Below are positions 24,653 through 33,446 of a stretch of DNA of 37,968 nucleotides, piece by piece; positions within the stretch are counted from its first letter, which is position 1; every line of letters begins with the position of its first letter. The notes under the pieces are model-generated. The model ran no database searches, was not told the origin of the DNA, and saw nothing but the letters and a program-made list of their open reading frames with translations. The translations under genes and the position numbers were made by a program. This DNA comes from Bacillus sp. N13C7 (GTDB lineage: Bacteria; Bacillota; Bacilli; Bacillales; Bacillaceae), in NCBI RefSeq assembly GCF_026790065.1, contig NZ_JALAMO010000028.1:1-37968 (forward strand). Reading direction: 5' to 3'.

Positions 24653-25723
24653 ATGGTAAAGCATTGGCGTCTTATTTCATTATTAGCCTTAGTGCCGCTT
24701 CTATTAAGCGGATGTGGAAAACCTTTTTTATCCACGCTCAAGCCTGCTGGCGAGGTGGCTGATAAACAGTATGACCTGACAGTGCTCAGTACATTGATTA
24801 TGGTGGTTGTTGTTGCAGTAGTATCTGTTATCTTCTTTTATGTGATTGTGAGATTCAGAAGGTCACGGGTCGGTGAGAATACAATACCGAAACAGGTAGA
24901 GGGGAATAAAATCTTAGAAATCACATGGACCGTGATCCCTATTTTGCTGCTTATTATTCTTGTGATCCCTGTCGTATTATATACGCTTGAGCTTGCGGAT
25001 ACATCACCGATGGATAAGAAAGGCCGAAAAGCCGAGGATGCTCTCGTAGTCAATGTCCGGGCAAATTTATACTGGTGGGAGTTTGAATACCCTGATTACG
25101 GCATTATTACAAGCCAGGAGCTGATTGTGCCGACTGACCAGCGTGTATATTTTAATTTAAAAGCCTCAGATGTCAAACATTCCTTCTGGATTCCTTCAGT
25201 TGGAGGAAAGCTTGATACGAATACGGATAATGAAAATAAGTTTTTCCTGACATTTGATTCAAAACGAAGCAAAGAGGCAGGAGATATGTTTTTTGGGAAG
25301 TGTGCAGAGCTTTGCGGTCCTTCACACGCGCTGATGGACTTTAAGGTAAAGACGATGTCTGCAAAAGAATTTAAGGGCTGGACAAAAGAAATGAAAAACT
25401 ATAAGTCTACAGCTGAGAGCGATCTGGCTAAGCAGGGCGAAGAACTGTTTAAAGAGAAGAACTGCCTGAGCTGCCATGCGGTAGAGCCGAATGATAAGCG
25501 TGCAGAAGCAGCGAGAACCGCTCCTAACCTGGCGACCTTCGGTGAAAGGGCAAAGGTAGCAGGGGTGAAAGAGTCCAACGAAGAAAATGTGAAGGCTTGG
25601 CTGAAGGATCCTGAGAGCATAAAGCCTGGGAACAAAATGACAGGAACATATCCGAAGCTCTCAGACAGTGAATCAGATGCGCTTTATGAATACTTAAAAG
25701 GGTTAAAATCGGAAAGCAAGTAG
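24653..25723 (+). CDS. ctaC: Cytochrome caa3 oxidase subunit II with fused cytochrome c (CtaC)
   Basis: 356 codons from ATG 24653; AAAGGGG lies 9 bases upstream, better than the TTG at 24644. A lipoprotein signal with lipobox LLSGC, then two membrane helices (about residues 45-67 and 90-112). The CuA domain shows KHSFWIP and FGKCAELCGPSHALMDF. The C-terminal cytochrome c domain has the haem motif CLSCH and the probable axial Met in PGNKMTG. The fused cytochrome c marks caa3 type. The enzyme takes electrons from cytochrome c and reduces O2. Confidence 0.97.
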   Translation: MVKHWRLISLLALVPLLLSGCGKPFLSTLKPAGEVADKQYDLTVLSTLIMVVVVAVVSVIFFYVIVRFRRSRVGENTIPKQVEGNKILEITWTVIPILLLIILVIPVVLYTLELADTSPMDKKGRKAEDALVVNVRANLYWWEFEYPDYGIITSQELIVPTDQRVYFNLKASDVKHSFWIPSVGGKLDTNTDNENKFFLTFDSKRSKEAGDMFFGKCAELCGPSHALMDFKVKTMSAKEFKGWTKEMKNYKSTAESDLAKQGEELFKEKNCLSCHAVEPNDKRAEAARTAPNLATFGERAKVAGVKESNEENVKAWLKDPESIKPGNKMTGTYPKLSDSESDALYEYLKGLKSESK

Positions 25724-25755
25724 GGAAGAAAGGGAGATATTGGGGGAGGTCACAT

Positions 25756-27624
25756 ATGTTGAATGCGCTTACAGAAAAGCGGACGCGCGGATCTATGCTT
25801 TGGGATTATTTGACGACGGTGGACCATAAAAAAATTGCAATTCTTTACTTAGTGGCAGGGGGACTCTTCTTTGTTGTCGGGGGTATAGAGGCGATGTTTA
25901 TCAGAATCCAGCTGGCAAAGCCGGAAAATGATTTTCTCAGCGCCCAAATGTACAATGAAGTGATGACGATGCATGGAACGACAATGATCTTTCTGGCTGC
26001 GATGCCGCTCTTATTTGCCTTAATGAATGCGGTCGTGCCTTTGCAGATCGGGGCTCGGGATGTTTCGTTTCCATTCCTAAATGCGCTAGGTTTTTGGCTC
26101 TTCTTTTTCGGAGGCATTTTCTTAAATCTAAGCTGGTTTTTGGGCGGAGCGCCAGACGCGGGCTGGACGTCATATGCCTCACTTTCGCTTCATTCAGCAG
26201 GGCACGGCATCGACTTTTTCGTCCTCGGACTGCAAATATCGGGGCTCGGGACGCTGATAGCCGGGATTAACTTTTTGGCCACGATTATCAATATGAGGGC
26301 CCCGGGGATGACGTACATGAGACTGCCTTTGTTTACATGGACGACATTTGTGGCCTCGGCATTGATTTTGTTTGCATTTCCGCCGCTTACCGTCGGATTG
26401 GCTCTGATGATGCTTGATCGGCTGTTCGGCACCAATTTCTTTAATCCGGAGCTTGGCGGGAATACGGTCATTTGGGAGCATTTGTTTTGGATCTTTGGCC
26501 ATCCGGAAGTGTATATCTTAATTTTGCCTGCATTCGGTATTTTTTCAGAGGTCATTCCTGTGTTCGCCAGAAAGCGTTTGTTTGGGTATTCTTCAATGGT
26601 TTTTGCCATCGTGCTCATTGGCTTTTTGGGCTTTATGGTTTGGGTGCACCACATGTTTACGACAGGTCTCGGGCCGATTGCAAATGCGATTTTTGCAGTT
26701 GCGACAATGGCTATCGCGATTCCGACCGGGATTAAAATTTTTAACTGGCTTTTGACGATCTGGGGAGGAAATGTAAAGTATACAACTGCTATGCTGTATG
26801 CCGTCTCATTTATTCCGTCCTTCGTGCTCGGCGGTGTAACAGGGGTCATGCTGGCAGCGGCAGCTGCTGATTATCAGTTCCATGATACGTATTTTGTAGT
26901 GGCACACTTCCACTACGTCATTATTGGCGGTGTGGTATTCGGCCTTCTAGCAGGTGTTCATTTCTGGTGGCCGAAAATGTTCGGTAAGATTCTGCATGAA
27001 ACGATGGGGAAAATTTCATTTGTATTGTTTTTTATCGGCTTTCATCTCACGTTTTTCATTCAGCATTTTGTCGGTTTGATGGGGATGCCGCGCCGGGTTT
27101 ATACGTTTTTGCCAGGCCAGGGTCTTGAAACCGGCAACTTGATCAGTACGATCGGGGCGTTCTTTATGGCGGCAGCTGTTATTCTTCTTTTGATCAATGT
27201 CATTTTGACATCTGTAAAAGGTGAATATGTCGGAGCCGATCCATGGCAGGACGGACGTACGCTTGAATGGACCGTTTCTTCACCGCCGCCGGAATATAAC
27301 TTTAAACAGCTTCCTTTTGTCAGAGGGCTTGATCCGTTTTGGATCGAGAAGCAAGCGGGCCACAAATCAATGACGCCGGCAGAACCGGTTGATGATATTC
27401 ATATGCCGAATGGCTCAATCCTGCCGTTCATCATTTCGTTCGGTCTCTTTGTCGCAGCGTTCGGGCTGCTGTACAGAGCCGATCACGCGTGGGGCCTGCC
27501 AGTGATCTTTATCGGACTCGGCATCACATTTATTACGATGCTGCTTCGCTCAGTAATTGATGACCACGGCTATCACATTCATAAAGAGGAACTGCCGAAC
27601 GATGATAAAGGGGTGAAGGCATAA
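25756..27624 (+). CDS. ctaD: Cytochrome caa3 oxidase subunit I (CtaD)
   Basis: 622 codons from ATG 25756, RBS GGGGGAGGT. The catalytic subunit of the haem-copper oxidase carries haem a and the haem a3-CuB centre. MHGTTM holds a haem a ligand. FGHPEVYI contributes a CuB histidine with the cross-linked Tyr. VHHMFTTG gives the other CuB pair. HFHYVIIGG gives the a3 and a ligands. About 14 membrane segments, as in subunit I proteins with the C-terminal extension. The stop overlaps the ctaE start. Confidence 0.98.
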   Translation: MLNALTEKRTRGSMLWDYLTTVDHKKIAILYLVAGGLFFVVGGIEAMFIRIQLAKPENDFLSAQMYNEVMTMHGTTMIFLAAMPLLFALMNAVVPLQIGARDVSFPFLNALGFWLFFFGGIFLNLSWFLGGAPDAGWTSYASLSLHSAGHGIDFFVLGLQISGLGTLIAGINFLATIINMRAPGMTYMRLPLFTWTTFVASALILFAFPPLTVGLALMMLDRLFGTNFFNPELGGNTVIWEHLFWIFGHPEVYILILPAFGIFSEVIPVFARKRLFGYSSMVFAIVLIGFLGFMVWVHHMFTTGLGPIANAIFAVATMAIAIPTGIKIFNWLLTIWGGNVKYTTAMLYAVSFIPSFVLGGVTGVMLAAAAADYQFHDTYFVVAHFHYVIIGGVVFGLLAGVHFWWPKMFGKILHETMGKISFVLFFIGFHLTFFIQHFVGLMGMPRRVYTFLPGQGLETGNLISTIGAFFMAAAVILLLINVILTSVKGEYVGADPWQDGRTLEWTVSSPPPEYNFKQLPFVRGLDPFWIEKQAGHKSMTPAEPVDDIHMPNGSILPFIISFGLFVAAFGLLYRADHAWGLPVIFIGLGITFITMLLRSVIDDHGYHIHKEELPNDDKGVKA

Positions 27625-28247
27625 TGCAAATTGAAGAAAAATTCACCGCAGAAACCTTTCCAGCTTCTCCCGAAAAAGTAACACTGGAGGGGAAAAATAA
27701 ATTTTTAGGCTTTTGGCTTTTTCTTGGGGGAGAGACTGTTCTGTTCGCGTCTCTCTTTGCCACGTTTCTCGCACTCCGGAATTCAAACGCCGGTGATCCG
27801 CCTACAACGGAAATGTTCGATGTAACTCTTGTATTTATCGCCACAATGCTGCTATTAACGAGCAGTTTAACGAGTGTGTACGCAATGTACCACATGAAGA
27901 ACTTTTCCTTCGGCAAAATGCAGCTTTGGCTGGGAATTACGATCTTATTGGGGGCGGGCTTTTTAGGACTGGAAATCTATGAGTTTAAGCATTACACCCA
28001 TGAGTTTGGCTTTACCATTACAAGCTCTGCGCTCGGTTCCGCCTTTTACACGCTTGTCGGTACACACGGCGCCCACGTAGCATTTGGGCTTATGTGGATC
28101 AGTACGCTGATGATCCGCAATGCCAAGAGGGGGCTGAACCTGTATACGGCGCCTAAGTTTTATGTTGCCAGCCTTTATTGGCACTTTATTGATGTCGTGT
28201 GGGTCTTCATCTTTACCGTTGTATATTTAATGGGGATGGTGGGATAA
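27624..28247 (+). CDS. ctaE: Cytochrome caa3 oxidase subunit III (CtaE)
   Basis: 207 codons, ATG overlapping the ctaD stop as TAATG; GGGGTGAAGGC serves as RBS. Five membrane helices, the short form of subunit III. Family stretches include FWLFLGGETVLFASLF, GTHGAHVAFGLMWI and YWHFIDVVWVFIF. It supports the stability of the oxidase and oxygen or proton uptake and carries no metal. The gene is translationally coupled to ctaD. Confidence 0.96.
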   Translation: MQIEEKFTAETFPASPEKVTLEGKNKFLGFWLFLGGETVLFASLFATFLALRNSNAGDPPTTEMFDVTLVFIATMLLLTSSLTSVYAMYHMKNFSFGKMQLWLGITILLGAGFLGLEIYEFKHYTHEFGFTITSSALGSAFYTLVGTHGAHVAFGLMWISTLMIRNAKRGLNLYTAPKFYVASLYWHFIDVVWVFIFTVVYLMGMVG

Positions 28248-28249
28248 AC

Positions 28250-28582
28250 ATGGTCGGTAAAAAAAGCAGGGGGCAAATTAACAGCGACCTTGAATTTAAG
28301 AAAAAGAAGCACGCTCAAGAGATGAAATATCAGGTTTTGTCTTTTGGTTTAATGATCGGTCTTACGATCGTTGCATTTCTGACTGTGGCAACGGACGGTG
28401 TCGGCAGCTGGTTTACGATTCCTTTCATTATTCTGCTTGCTGCCATTCAAGTCATCTTCCAGCTGTATTATTTCATGCATATGAATCAAAAAGGGCATGA
28501 GGCGCCGGCATTGTTTCTGTATTCAGGGGTGTTTGTCGCGTTTATCACTGTGTTAGCGTTTGTCACAATTATATGGTGGTAA
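28250..28582 (+). CDS. ctaF: Cytochrome caa3 oxidase subunit IV (CtaF)
   Basis: 110 codons from ATG 28250, 2 bases after the ctaE stop; the longer frame starting at 28199 lies inside ctaE. A basic N-terminus is followed by three membrane helices (about residues 33-53, 59-79 and 89-110). The small subunit IV helps assemble the CuB site in related oxidases. The motif QLYYFMHMNQKGHE is typical of the family. Confidence 0.94.
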   Translation: MVGKKSRGQINSDLEFKKKKHAQEMKYQVLSFGLMIGLTIVAFLTVATDGVGSWFTIPFIILLAAIQVIFQLYYFMHMNQKGHEAPALFLYSGVFVAFITVLAFVTIIWW

Positions 28583-28608
28583 TTTGAACAGCCGCCGGAG
28601 GTGAAGTA

Positions 28609-29502
28609 ATGAATCAATTAGAGGTATTTGGGTTTCGCGCGATGTGGAGCCCTTATCTTTTTTGTATCCTTTTAGGCATTACGGTGCTTTATCTTTATTT
28701 TTACAGGCGAATGTCTTCAAAGCCAAATCGAATAACTGGTAAAGAGATGGTGTGCTTTCTGTCGGCGATGCTGTTTTTATATGCAGCCGAGGGAAGCCCG
28801 GTTGATTTGCTCGGGCATATTATGTTCAGCGCGCACATGGTGCAGATGGCTGTCCTTTATTTGGTCGTCCCGCCGCTATTAATCGCAGGCATTCCTGCAT
28901 GGCTTTGGGAGAAAGTCATTTTCAGGCCTGCCATTAAACCGATTTTTTCATTACTCACGACGCCTTTAATTGCTTTGCTTTTATTTAACGGCATTTTTTC
29001 CTTCTATCATGTTCCGCTTATATTTGATACTGTCAAAACGGATTCGCTTTACCACACATTAATGACTTGGCTCATCTTTGTGCTTTCGTTTTTGATGTGG
29101 TGGCCGCTGGTTCATAAGGTGGAGCGTCTCCGGCAGCTCAGCGGCTTGATGAAGCTGGGATATATTATGGCGGACGGTATGCTGCTCACGCCCGCTTGCG
29201 CGCTGATTATGTTCAGCGGCGCGCCATTATACGCCACCTATACTGATCCGTCTGCGTGGGCTGAGGCAATGAAGCTTTGTGTGCCCGCGGATATGATGGG
29301 GCAGGTCCCATTAACAGGACCGGAAATATTTAATACACTGCCTTTGTTAGAGGATCAGCAGCTCGGAGCAGTCATGATGAAAATCATTCAGGAAATTGTG
29401 TACGGGACTTTTTTGGCGATTGTTTTTTTTCAATGGGTGAAGAAAGAAAGAGAAAAGGACGGGCAGGAGGAACCGCCTTATATTCAGCAGACGATATCAT
29501 AA
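28609..29502 (+). CDS. ctaG: caa3 oxidase assembly factor CtaG
   Basis: 297 codons from ATG 28609, RBS GGAGGTGA. The Caa3_CtaG family, about seven membrane helices, is unrelated to the Cox11 protein that is also called CtaG. In B. subtilis it is needed for active caa3 oxidase, apparently for the copper centre. Conserved His residues lie in [12 protein letters not shown]. It is the last gene of the ctaCDEFG run and a strong terminator follows. Confidence 0.95.
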   Translation: MNQLEVFGFRAMWSPYLFCILLGITVLYLYFYRRMSSKPNRITGKEMVCFLSAMLFLYAAEGSPVDLLGHIMFSAHMVQMAVLYLVVPPLLIAGIPAWLWEKVIFRPAIKPIFSLLTTPLIALLLFNGIFSFYHVPLIFDTVKTDSLYHTLMTWLIFVLSFLMWWPLVHKVERLRQLSGLMKLGYIMADGMLLTPACALIMFSGAPLYATYTDPSAWAEAMKLCVPADMMGQVPLTGPEIFNTLPLLEDQQLGAVMMKIIQEIVYGTFLAIVFFQWVKKEREKDGQEEPPYIQQTIS

Positions 29503-29532
29503 AAGGTACAGCAGAATATGCTGTACCTTTTC
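29501..29532. terminator. Terminator between ctaG and ylbA
   Basis: Perfect stem AAAAGGTACAGCA / TGCTGTACCTTTT around a 5-base loop. Symmetric, so it serves both convergent genes; the ylbA stop follows 2 bases later. Confidence 0.92.
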
Positions 29533-29533
29533 A

Positions 29534-29896
29534 TTACATTTGAACTGTTTTTAACATGTCGGATATGTCCTGAATCAGTGCCTTGCTTTTTGTCACAACT
29601 TGTACGGGAAAGTCTTCTGTTTCTCCATATTCTACACCGTGGGGGTAGTAATGCTTGCCTAAAAGAGGGGACGTTAATTGAATCACGGCGCGGCCGCTTC
29701 CAACATCGCCCTCTGTCGCAATGCCTTGAATCCGAAGATAAAACGTACCCTCAATCGTCGAAAACTTCCTGTCATAGGTGACTCTTTCGTAATCCCATTG
29801 CCCCGCTCTGATGAGACCTTTGCTTTCCATCAAGTCATCCAGCCAGCTGAGCTCAGCCTTTACCCCTTCAAGTCCGCTTTCAGTAAACTTCAACAC
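29534..29896 (-). CDS. ylbA: YugN-like family protein YlbA
   Basis: 120 codons from GTG 29896; AAGGAGGGG lies 5 bases upstream, and a TTG one codon later is an alternative. The longer open frame to 29935 passes through the RBS. A small soluble protein with alternating strands (YLRIQGIATEGDVGSGRAVIQL) and no motif for catalysis. It matches the YugN-like family of bacilli. Function unknown. It is divergent from ylbB. Confidence 0.82.
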   Translation of the reverse strand: MLKFTESGLEGVKAELSWLDDLMESKGLIRAGQWDYERVTYDRKFSTIEGTFYLRIQGIATEGDVGSGRAVIQLTSPLLGKHYYPHGVEYGETEDFPVQVVTKSKALIQDISDMLKTVQM

Positions 29897-29930
29897 TGAC
29901 CCCTCCTTATAAAAATTACCTTTCCTGACA

Positions 29931-29959
29931 ATCATAGTATGAAAGCGTTAAACTTTCAA
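29931..29959 (-). promoter_or_regulatory. Sigma-A promoter of ylbA
   Basis: TTGAAA (29959-29954), 17 bases, TATGAT (29936-29931) on the minus strand, 35 bases from the GTG start. Confidence 0.75.
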
Positions 29960-30035
29960 TGAATCTTCTTCTTTTGAAAGTATGCAAAAAATAAATTTTG
30001 ACGACAATAGCACTAGACAAAAGGAGGTTATACGG

Positions 30036-30482
30036 ATGACAAAAATAAAAGATCTGATGACGGCCGACTTGCAATATTGTACGGTATTAGATAATGTATA
30101 TGAAGCTGCAGTAAAGATGAAGGATGCGAATGTAGGTGCGATTCCGGTAGTTGATGAGGACGGAGAAACACTGGTCGGCATCGTAACCGACCGTGATCTC
30201 GTGTTAAGAGGAATTGCGATCAAAAAACCGAATTCGCAAAAAATCACTGACGCGATGACTGAAAAACCTGTTAGTGTGGAGGAAGATGCTTCAGTCGATG
30301 AGGTTCTTCATTTGATGGCATCACATCAGCTCAGGAGAATACCTGTTACAAAAAACAAAAAGCTGACTGGAATGGTCACACTTGGCGATCTAGCATTATC
30401 TGAGCAAACGAATGAACGTGCCGGCAATGCCTTATCGGATATTTCCGAGGGTGATAACAGAGAAGAAGGCTTTTTTCATTAA
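30036..30482 (+). CDS. ylbB: CBS-domain protein YlbB
   Basis: 148 codons from ATG 30036, RBS AAAGGAGG; the open frame upstream to 29982 is leader. Two tandem CBS motifs make one Bateman module: residues ~7-62 (MTADLQYC, VGIVTDRDLVLRG) and ~72-128 (MTEKPVSVEEDASVDEVL, GMVTLGDLA). Such modules bind adenine nucleotides or related ligands. No catalytic or DNA-binding domain is attached, so it probably acts as a sensor or partner protein. Confidence 0.9.
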   Translation: MTKIKDLMTADLQYCTVLDNVYEAAVKMKDANVGAIPVVDEDGETLVGIVTDRDLVLRGIAIKKPNSQKITDAMTEKPVSVEEDASVDEVLHLMASHQLRRIPVTKNKKLTGMVTLGDLALSEQTNERAGNALSDISEGDNREEGFFH

Positions 30483-30493
30483 CACATAAATCT

Positions 30494-30522
30494 TTGACAT
30501 GTTAAATAGGCTGTATTGTAAT
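30494..30522 (+). promoter_or_regulatory. Sigma-A promoter of ylbC
   Basis: Perfect TTGACA, 17 bases, TGTAAT (30517-30522), 41 bases before the TTG start of ylbC. Confidence 0.75.
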
Positions 30523-30563
30523 GAGATGTAAAGCAAGACATGGATTCGCACGGGGGTGATAGA

Positions 30564-31604
30564 TTGAAAAATATATTGAGAGCAATGGTTATCCTCTTGA
30601 TTATCTGCGGAACTTATGTTCTGTTTATTCAATATGGATCTGTTCCTGAAAAGAAATCAAATGACAGCGAGCCTCAAGTATCGAACGAGGAAGCGCAAAG
30701 CGGCAAACGAATACATATGCCGACTTCAGGATTATTGTCCTTTATGGGCAAGTCCGCCGATGATGTAACGAAAAAGCTGGGGGAACCTGAACGCATTGAC
30801 CCTTCAGCTTATGATTACGATTGGTGGGTATACAATCAAGGAAAAGACCAATATATCCAAATCGGGGTATTAAACAATAAAGTGGTTACATTATTTGCGG
30901 CAGGAAATGATATTAATGCCAAGCCTTTCAAAATTGGAGAATCAACCGGAGACGTATTCAAGACGACCCAGGTAGCACCGTTTGTGAATGTAGAGTATAA
31001 AGGAAATTCCTATCGGTTTGAGTTTTCTGAAGAGGATATCAACACCCGGCCGACTGTAAAGGTTGGAAAGATGTATGTCCAGCTGTATATGGACAAATTT
31101 GAGGGGAAGCTGTCCAGCATCAGGGCGTTTGATGCGCAAACCTTTGTAAAGCAAAGACCTTATGAGGTTGTGTACCGCGGTGAATTAATTAAACCGAAAG
31201 CCGTTTCAGATGATAAGTGGAAAAAGATCCAAACGACGAGCGAAAAGCAAATACTTGATTTGACGAATGTCATACGTGTTAAACATGGGCTTGCGAAGCT
31301 TGAGTGGGATCAGCCGACGGCGGAAGTGGCCTTCGGACATAGTGAGGATATGAAAGAAAATAATTATTTCTCCCATGTCTCCAAAAAATACGGCACGCTG
31401 AAAGACCGCTTAGAAAAAGGGCATGTTGACTTTCAGCAAGCGGGAGAAAATATCGCATACAATTATGTAGACGGTCCGGCCGCTGTAGAAGGCTGGCTGA
31501 ATAGTGAAGGGCATCGAAAAGCGCTTCTGAATTCAGATTATACGCATCTTGGAGTCGGAGTAGACCGAAAATATTACACCCAAAATTTTATTAAACGATG
31601 GTAA
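30564..31604 (+). CDS. ylbC: CAP/SCP-domain protein YlbC
   Basis: 346 codons from TTG 30564 with GGGGGTGA upstream. One N-terminal hydrophobic segment (residues ~5-22), a signal anchor or uncleaved signal. It is followed by a CAP-associated domain (~60-200: SFMGKSADDVTKKLGEPERI, YDYDWWVYN) and a C-terminal CAP/PR-1 domain (~225-345). The CAP domain shows HSEDM and the tail motif AGENIAYNY with SEGHRKALLNSDYTHLGVG; the His/Glu set is present. It should act outside the membrane. Related bacillar proteins occur in the spore or envelope. Its substrate is unknown. Confidence 0.88.
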   Translation: MKNILRAMVILLIICGTYVLFIQYGSVPEKKSNDSEPQVSNEEAQSGKRIHMPTSGLLSFMGKSADDVTKKLGEPERIDPSAYDYDWWVYNQGKDQYIQIGVLNNKVVTLFAAGNDINAKPFKIGESTGDVFKTTQVAPFVNVEYKGNSYRFEFSEEDINTRPTVKVGKMYVQLYMDKFEGKLSSIRAFDAQTFVKQRPYEVVYRGELIKPKAVSDDKWKKIQTTSEKQILDLTNVIRVKHGLAKLEWDQPTAEVAFGHSEDMKENNYFSHVSKKYGTLKDRLEKGHVDFQQAGENIAYNYVDGPAAVEGWLNSEGHRKALLNSDYTHLGVGVDRKYYTQNFIKRW

Positions 31605-31605
31605 T

Positions 31606-31640
31606 GAAAAGCCTCGGACGAATGGTTCCGCGGCTTTTTT
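31606..31640 (+). terminator. Terminator of ylbC
   Basis: AAAAGCC-CGGA pairs with TCCG-GGCTTTT with small mismatches, followed by TTTTTTATTT. It starts 2 bases after the stop. Confidence 0.75.
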
Positions 31641-31811
31641 ATTTCCTGAAAGGCTGGACGGCTTGAGGGCACGGAAGCCTTCAATAACGGCTTTTTAGGA
31701 GAGGATATGGGTTAAAGCAGAAAATTCAATCCTGAATGAATATAGGCGAACACAATGCTTCACAAAACGATACATTGTAGTAGGTATCGATTTTCGGAGG
31801 GGGTGAGGATT

Positions 31812-32210
31812 GTGGCGAATCAACATGCCAATCATTCTATCAATGACTTTAAACAATTCGTCAAAAAGCATCCCAAGCTGATAAAAGAAGTGCGTAAAGA
31901 ACAAAGAAGCTGGCAGGACGTATATGAAAATTGGGTCCTCTTCGGGGAGAGCGACCCGATTTGGGATCCATATCGGGAACCGGAAGAAGCTGCGGAAGCT
32001 GTGCCTGAAACAACACAAAAAAATGATTTTGTCTCTAAAATGGTGACAGCGGTGAAAAAGATGGATGTCAATCAAATGAACGAACAAATCAATAAAATGA
32101 GCCAGTCCATCTCGTCGTTGCAAAGTCTTCTTCATACATTTTCCGGAAGCAGCCAGAAGCAATCTCAGCCAGGGTCTGGACAGCATCCTTTTTCTTTTCG
32201 AAAGGATTAA
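31812..32210 (+). CDS. ylbD: Spore coat-associated protein YlbD
   Basis: 132 codons from GTG 31812; the G-rich RBS GGAGGGGGTGAGG precedes it, while the earlier ATG at 31755 has no RBS. No signal peptide. The N-terminus (residues ~8-45) is a Lys/His-rich helical stretch ending RSWQDVYENW. The middle is acidic and the C-terminal part is Met/Ser/Gln-rich and coiled (MDVNQMNEQINKMSQSI). The YlbD family is listed as a putative coat protein. ylbE follows by 15 bases, so the two form an operon. I could not identify a mother-cell promoter with confidence. Confidence 0.83.
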   Translation: MANQHANHSINDFKQFVKKHPKLIKEVRKEQRSWQDVYENWVLFGESDPIWDPYREPEEAAEAVPETTQKNDFVSKMVTAVKKMDVNQMNEQINKMSQSISSLQSLLHTFSGSSQKQSQPGSGQHPFSFRKD

Positions 32211-32225
32211 AAAAGGGGAGCTTAT

Positions 32226-32465
32226 ATGCGCAAAGAGGTTCAGGAATTTATTTTAGCAAACGAAGAACGGAAACGGTTCATTAGAGAACAGCCGATATGG
32301 TACCGCAGGCTTTCGAGAAAACCGGATGATCTGTCCTCCTTTCAGCTTGAGATGATGAACTTTTATGAAAAAACCATACCGCACCGGGTGAACCAATTTA
32401 CAAACGGAATTCAAATGGCGCAAATGATGATGCAAATGTTTCAAGCGATGCGGACAAAAGATTAA
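32226..32465 (+). CDS. ylbE: YlbE-like small protein
   Basis: 79 codons from ATG 32226, RBS AAAAGGGG. Hydrophilic and basic N-terminal half (RKEVQEFILANEERKRFIRE, then WYRRLSRKP), followed by a Met/Gln-rich helix (MAQMMMQMFQAM). YlbE-like family, restricted to bacilli as far as I know. The pairing with ylbD in one transcript suggests a sporulation role, which is inference. A perfect terminator overlaps the stop codon. Confidence 0.84.
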   Translation: MRKEVQEFILANEERKRFIREQPIWYRRLSRKPDDLSSFQLEMMNFYEKTIPHRVNQFTNGIQMAQMMMQMFQAMRTKD

Positions 32466-32490
32466 AAGGCCCTGAATGAGGGCCTTTTTT
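32464..32490 (+). terminator. Terminator of ylbE
   Basis: Perfect stem AAAAGGCCCT / AGGGCCTTTT with a 5-base loop and T run, starting inside the stop codon. Confidence 0.9.
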
Positions 32491-32571
32491 CGTGAGATTG
32501 TTTACGGGCTGCGGTTAAGCATTTTCCAATTGGCTGGTTTCATGGTAAACTAACAACTGGAGGTGCGTGTT

Positions 32572-33021
32572 ATGTATGCGACGATGGAATCCGTGCGGCT
32601 TCAAAGTGAAGCTCAGCAGCTTGCCGAGATGATTCTTCAGTCGGAGACGGCTGAGAACTACCGCAATTGTTACAAGCGTCTCCAGGAAGATGAAGAGGCA
32701 GGGCGGATTATTCGTTCTTTTATCAAAATAAAAGAGCAGTATGAGGATGTACAGCGTTTTGGCAAATATCATCCTGACTATAGAGAAATATCCCGGAAAA
32801 TGAGGGAGATCAAGCGGGAGCTGGATCTGAACGATAAGGTGGCTGACTTCAAGAGAGCTGAAAATGAGCTCCAGTCTATTCTTGATGAGGTTAGCGTCGA
32901 GATCGGGACAGCTGTTTCAGAGCATGTGAAAGTTCCGACTGGGAACCCATATTTTGACGGTTTGTCTTCATGCGGAGGCGGCTGCGGTTCAGGCGGAAGC
33001 TGCGGATGCAAAGTATCCTGA
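32572..33021 (+). CDS. ylbF: Y-complex subunit YlbF (RNase Y specificity factor)
   Basis: 149 codons from ATG 32572, with GGAGGTG upstream; the GTG at 32563 lies too near that RBS. An all-helical YlbF/YmcA-family body of about 130 residues is followed by a Cys-rich tail with five Cys in the last 16 residues (CGGGCGSGGSCGCKVS). YlbF, YmcA and YaaT form the Y-complex, which carries iron-sulphur clusters and directs RNase Y processing of operon mRNAs. Through that it affects competence, biofilm formation and sporulation. The tail cysteines fit cluster binding. Confidence 0.94.
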   Translation: MYATMESVRLQSEAQQLAEMILQSETAENYRNCYKRLQEDEEAGRIIRSFIKIKEQYEDVQRFGKYHPDYREISRKMREIKRELDLNDKVADFKRAENELQSILDEVSVEIGTAVSEHVKVPTGNPYFDGLSSCGGGCGSGGSCGCKVS

Positions 33022-33045
33022 CGAGACTGGCCGTCTCGTCTTTTA
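33020..33045 (+). terminator. Hairpin between ylbF and ylbG
   Basis: Perfect 8-bp stem GACGAGAC / GTCTCGTC, 5-base loop, followed by TTTTACAT. It starts within the ylbF stop. The short U run suggests partial termination or mRNA processing. Confidence 0.7.
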
Positions 33046-33075
33046 CATATAAGAGAAATCAGGCAGGTGATTGTA

Positions 33076-33348
33076 TTGGAGAATAGGCGCCAGGGCATGA
33101 TTGTGTATCTGCATTCCTTAAAGCACAGCAAAATGCTGAGGAAGTTCGGAAATGTACACTATGTATCAAAACGCTTAAAGTATGTCGTGCTGTATTGCGA
33201 TATGGACCAAATTGAAAAAACAATGGACAAGGTCGCATCTTATTCGTTCGTGAAAAAAGTGGAGCCTTCTTATAAACCGTTTTTAAAATTGGAATTCGAG
33301 TCAAAGCTTGATAAAGCAAAAGAATACGATTATAAAATTGGAATATAG
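33076..33348 (+). CDS. ylbG: UPF0298 protein YlbG
   Basis: 90 codons from TTG 33076; AGGCAGGTGA lies about 5 bases upstream, and the GTG at 33067 is inside that RBS. A short alpha/beta protein with a ferredoxin-like order of elements ([36 protein letters not shown]). YlbG/DUF2129 family. It sits beside ylbF, an arrangement I recall as usual in bacilli. No function can be named. A GC-rich terminator follows. Confidence 0.85.
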   Translation: MENRRQGMIVYLHSLKHSKMLRKFGNVHYVSKRLKYVVLYCDMDQIEKTMDKVASYSFVKKVEPSYKPFLKLEFESKLDKAKEYDYKIGI

Positions 33349-33362
33349 CTGTATAAAAAAAT

Positions 33363-33390
33363 CCCCGCAGGCTTCTGCGGGGTCCTTCTA
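33363..33390 (+). terminator. Terminator of ylbG
   Basis: Perfect 8-bp stem CCCCGCAG / CTGCGGGG with a 4-base loop. The tail TCCTTCTATT is U-poor, so some read-through is likely. Confidence 0.75.
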
Positions 33391-33446
33391 TTCCTTAACA
33401 TGTTAAGGAGAAGGCAAAGGGAGAGGAGAAACCGGAGGAAGAACTT

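Noticed and set aside
26190..26849. A 219-codon minus-strand frame
   Set aside because: It lies wholly opposite ctaD, a highly conserved oxidase subunit gene; Pro/Lys-rich antisense frames like this are a by-product of the membrane-protein codons.
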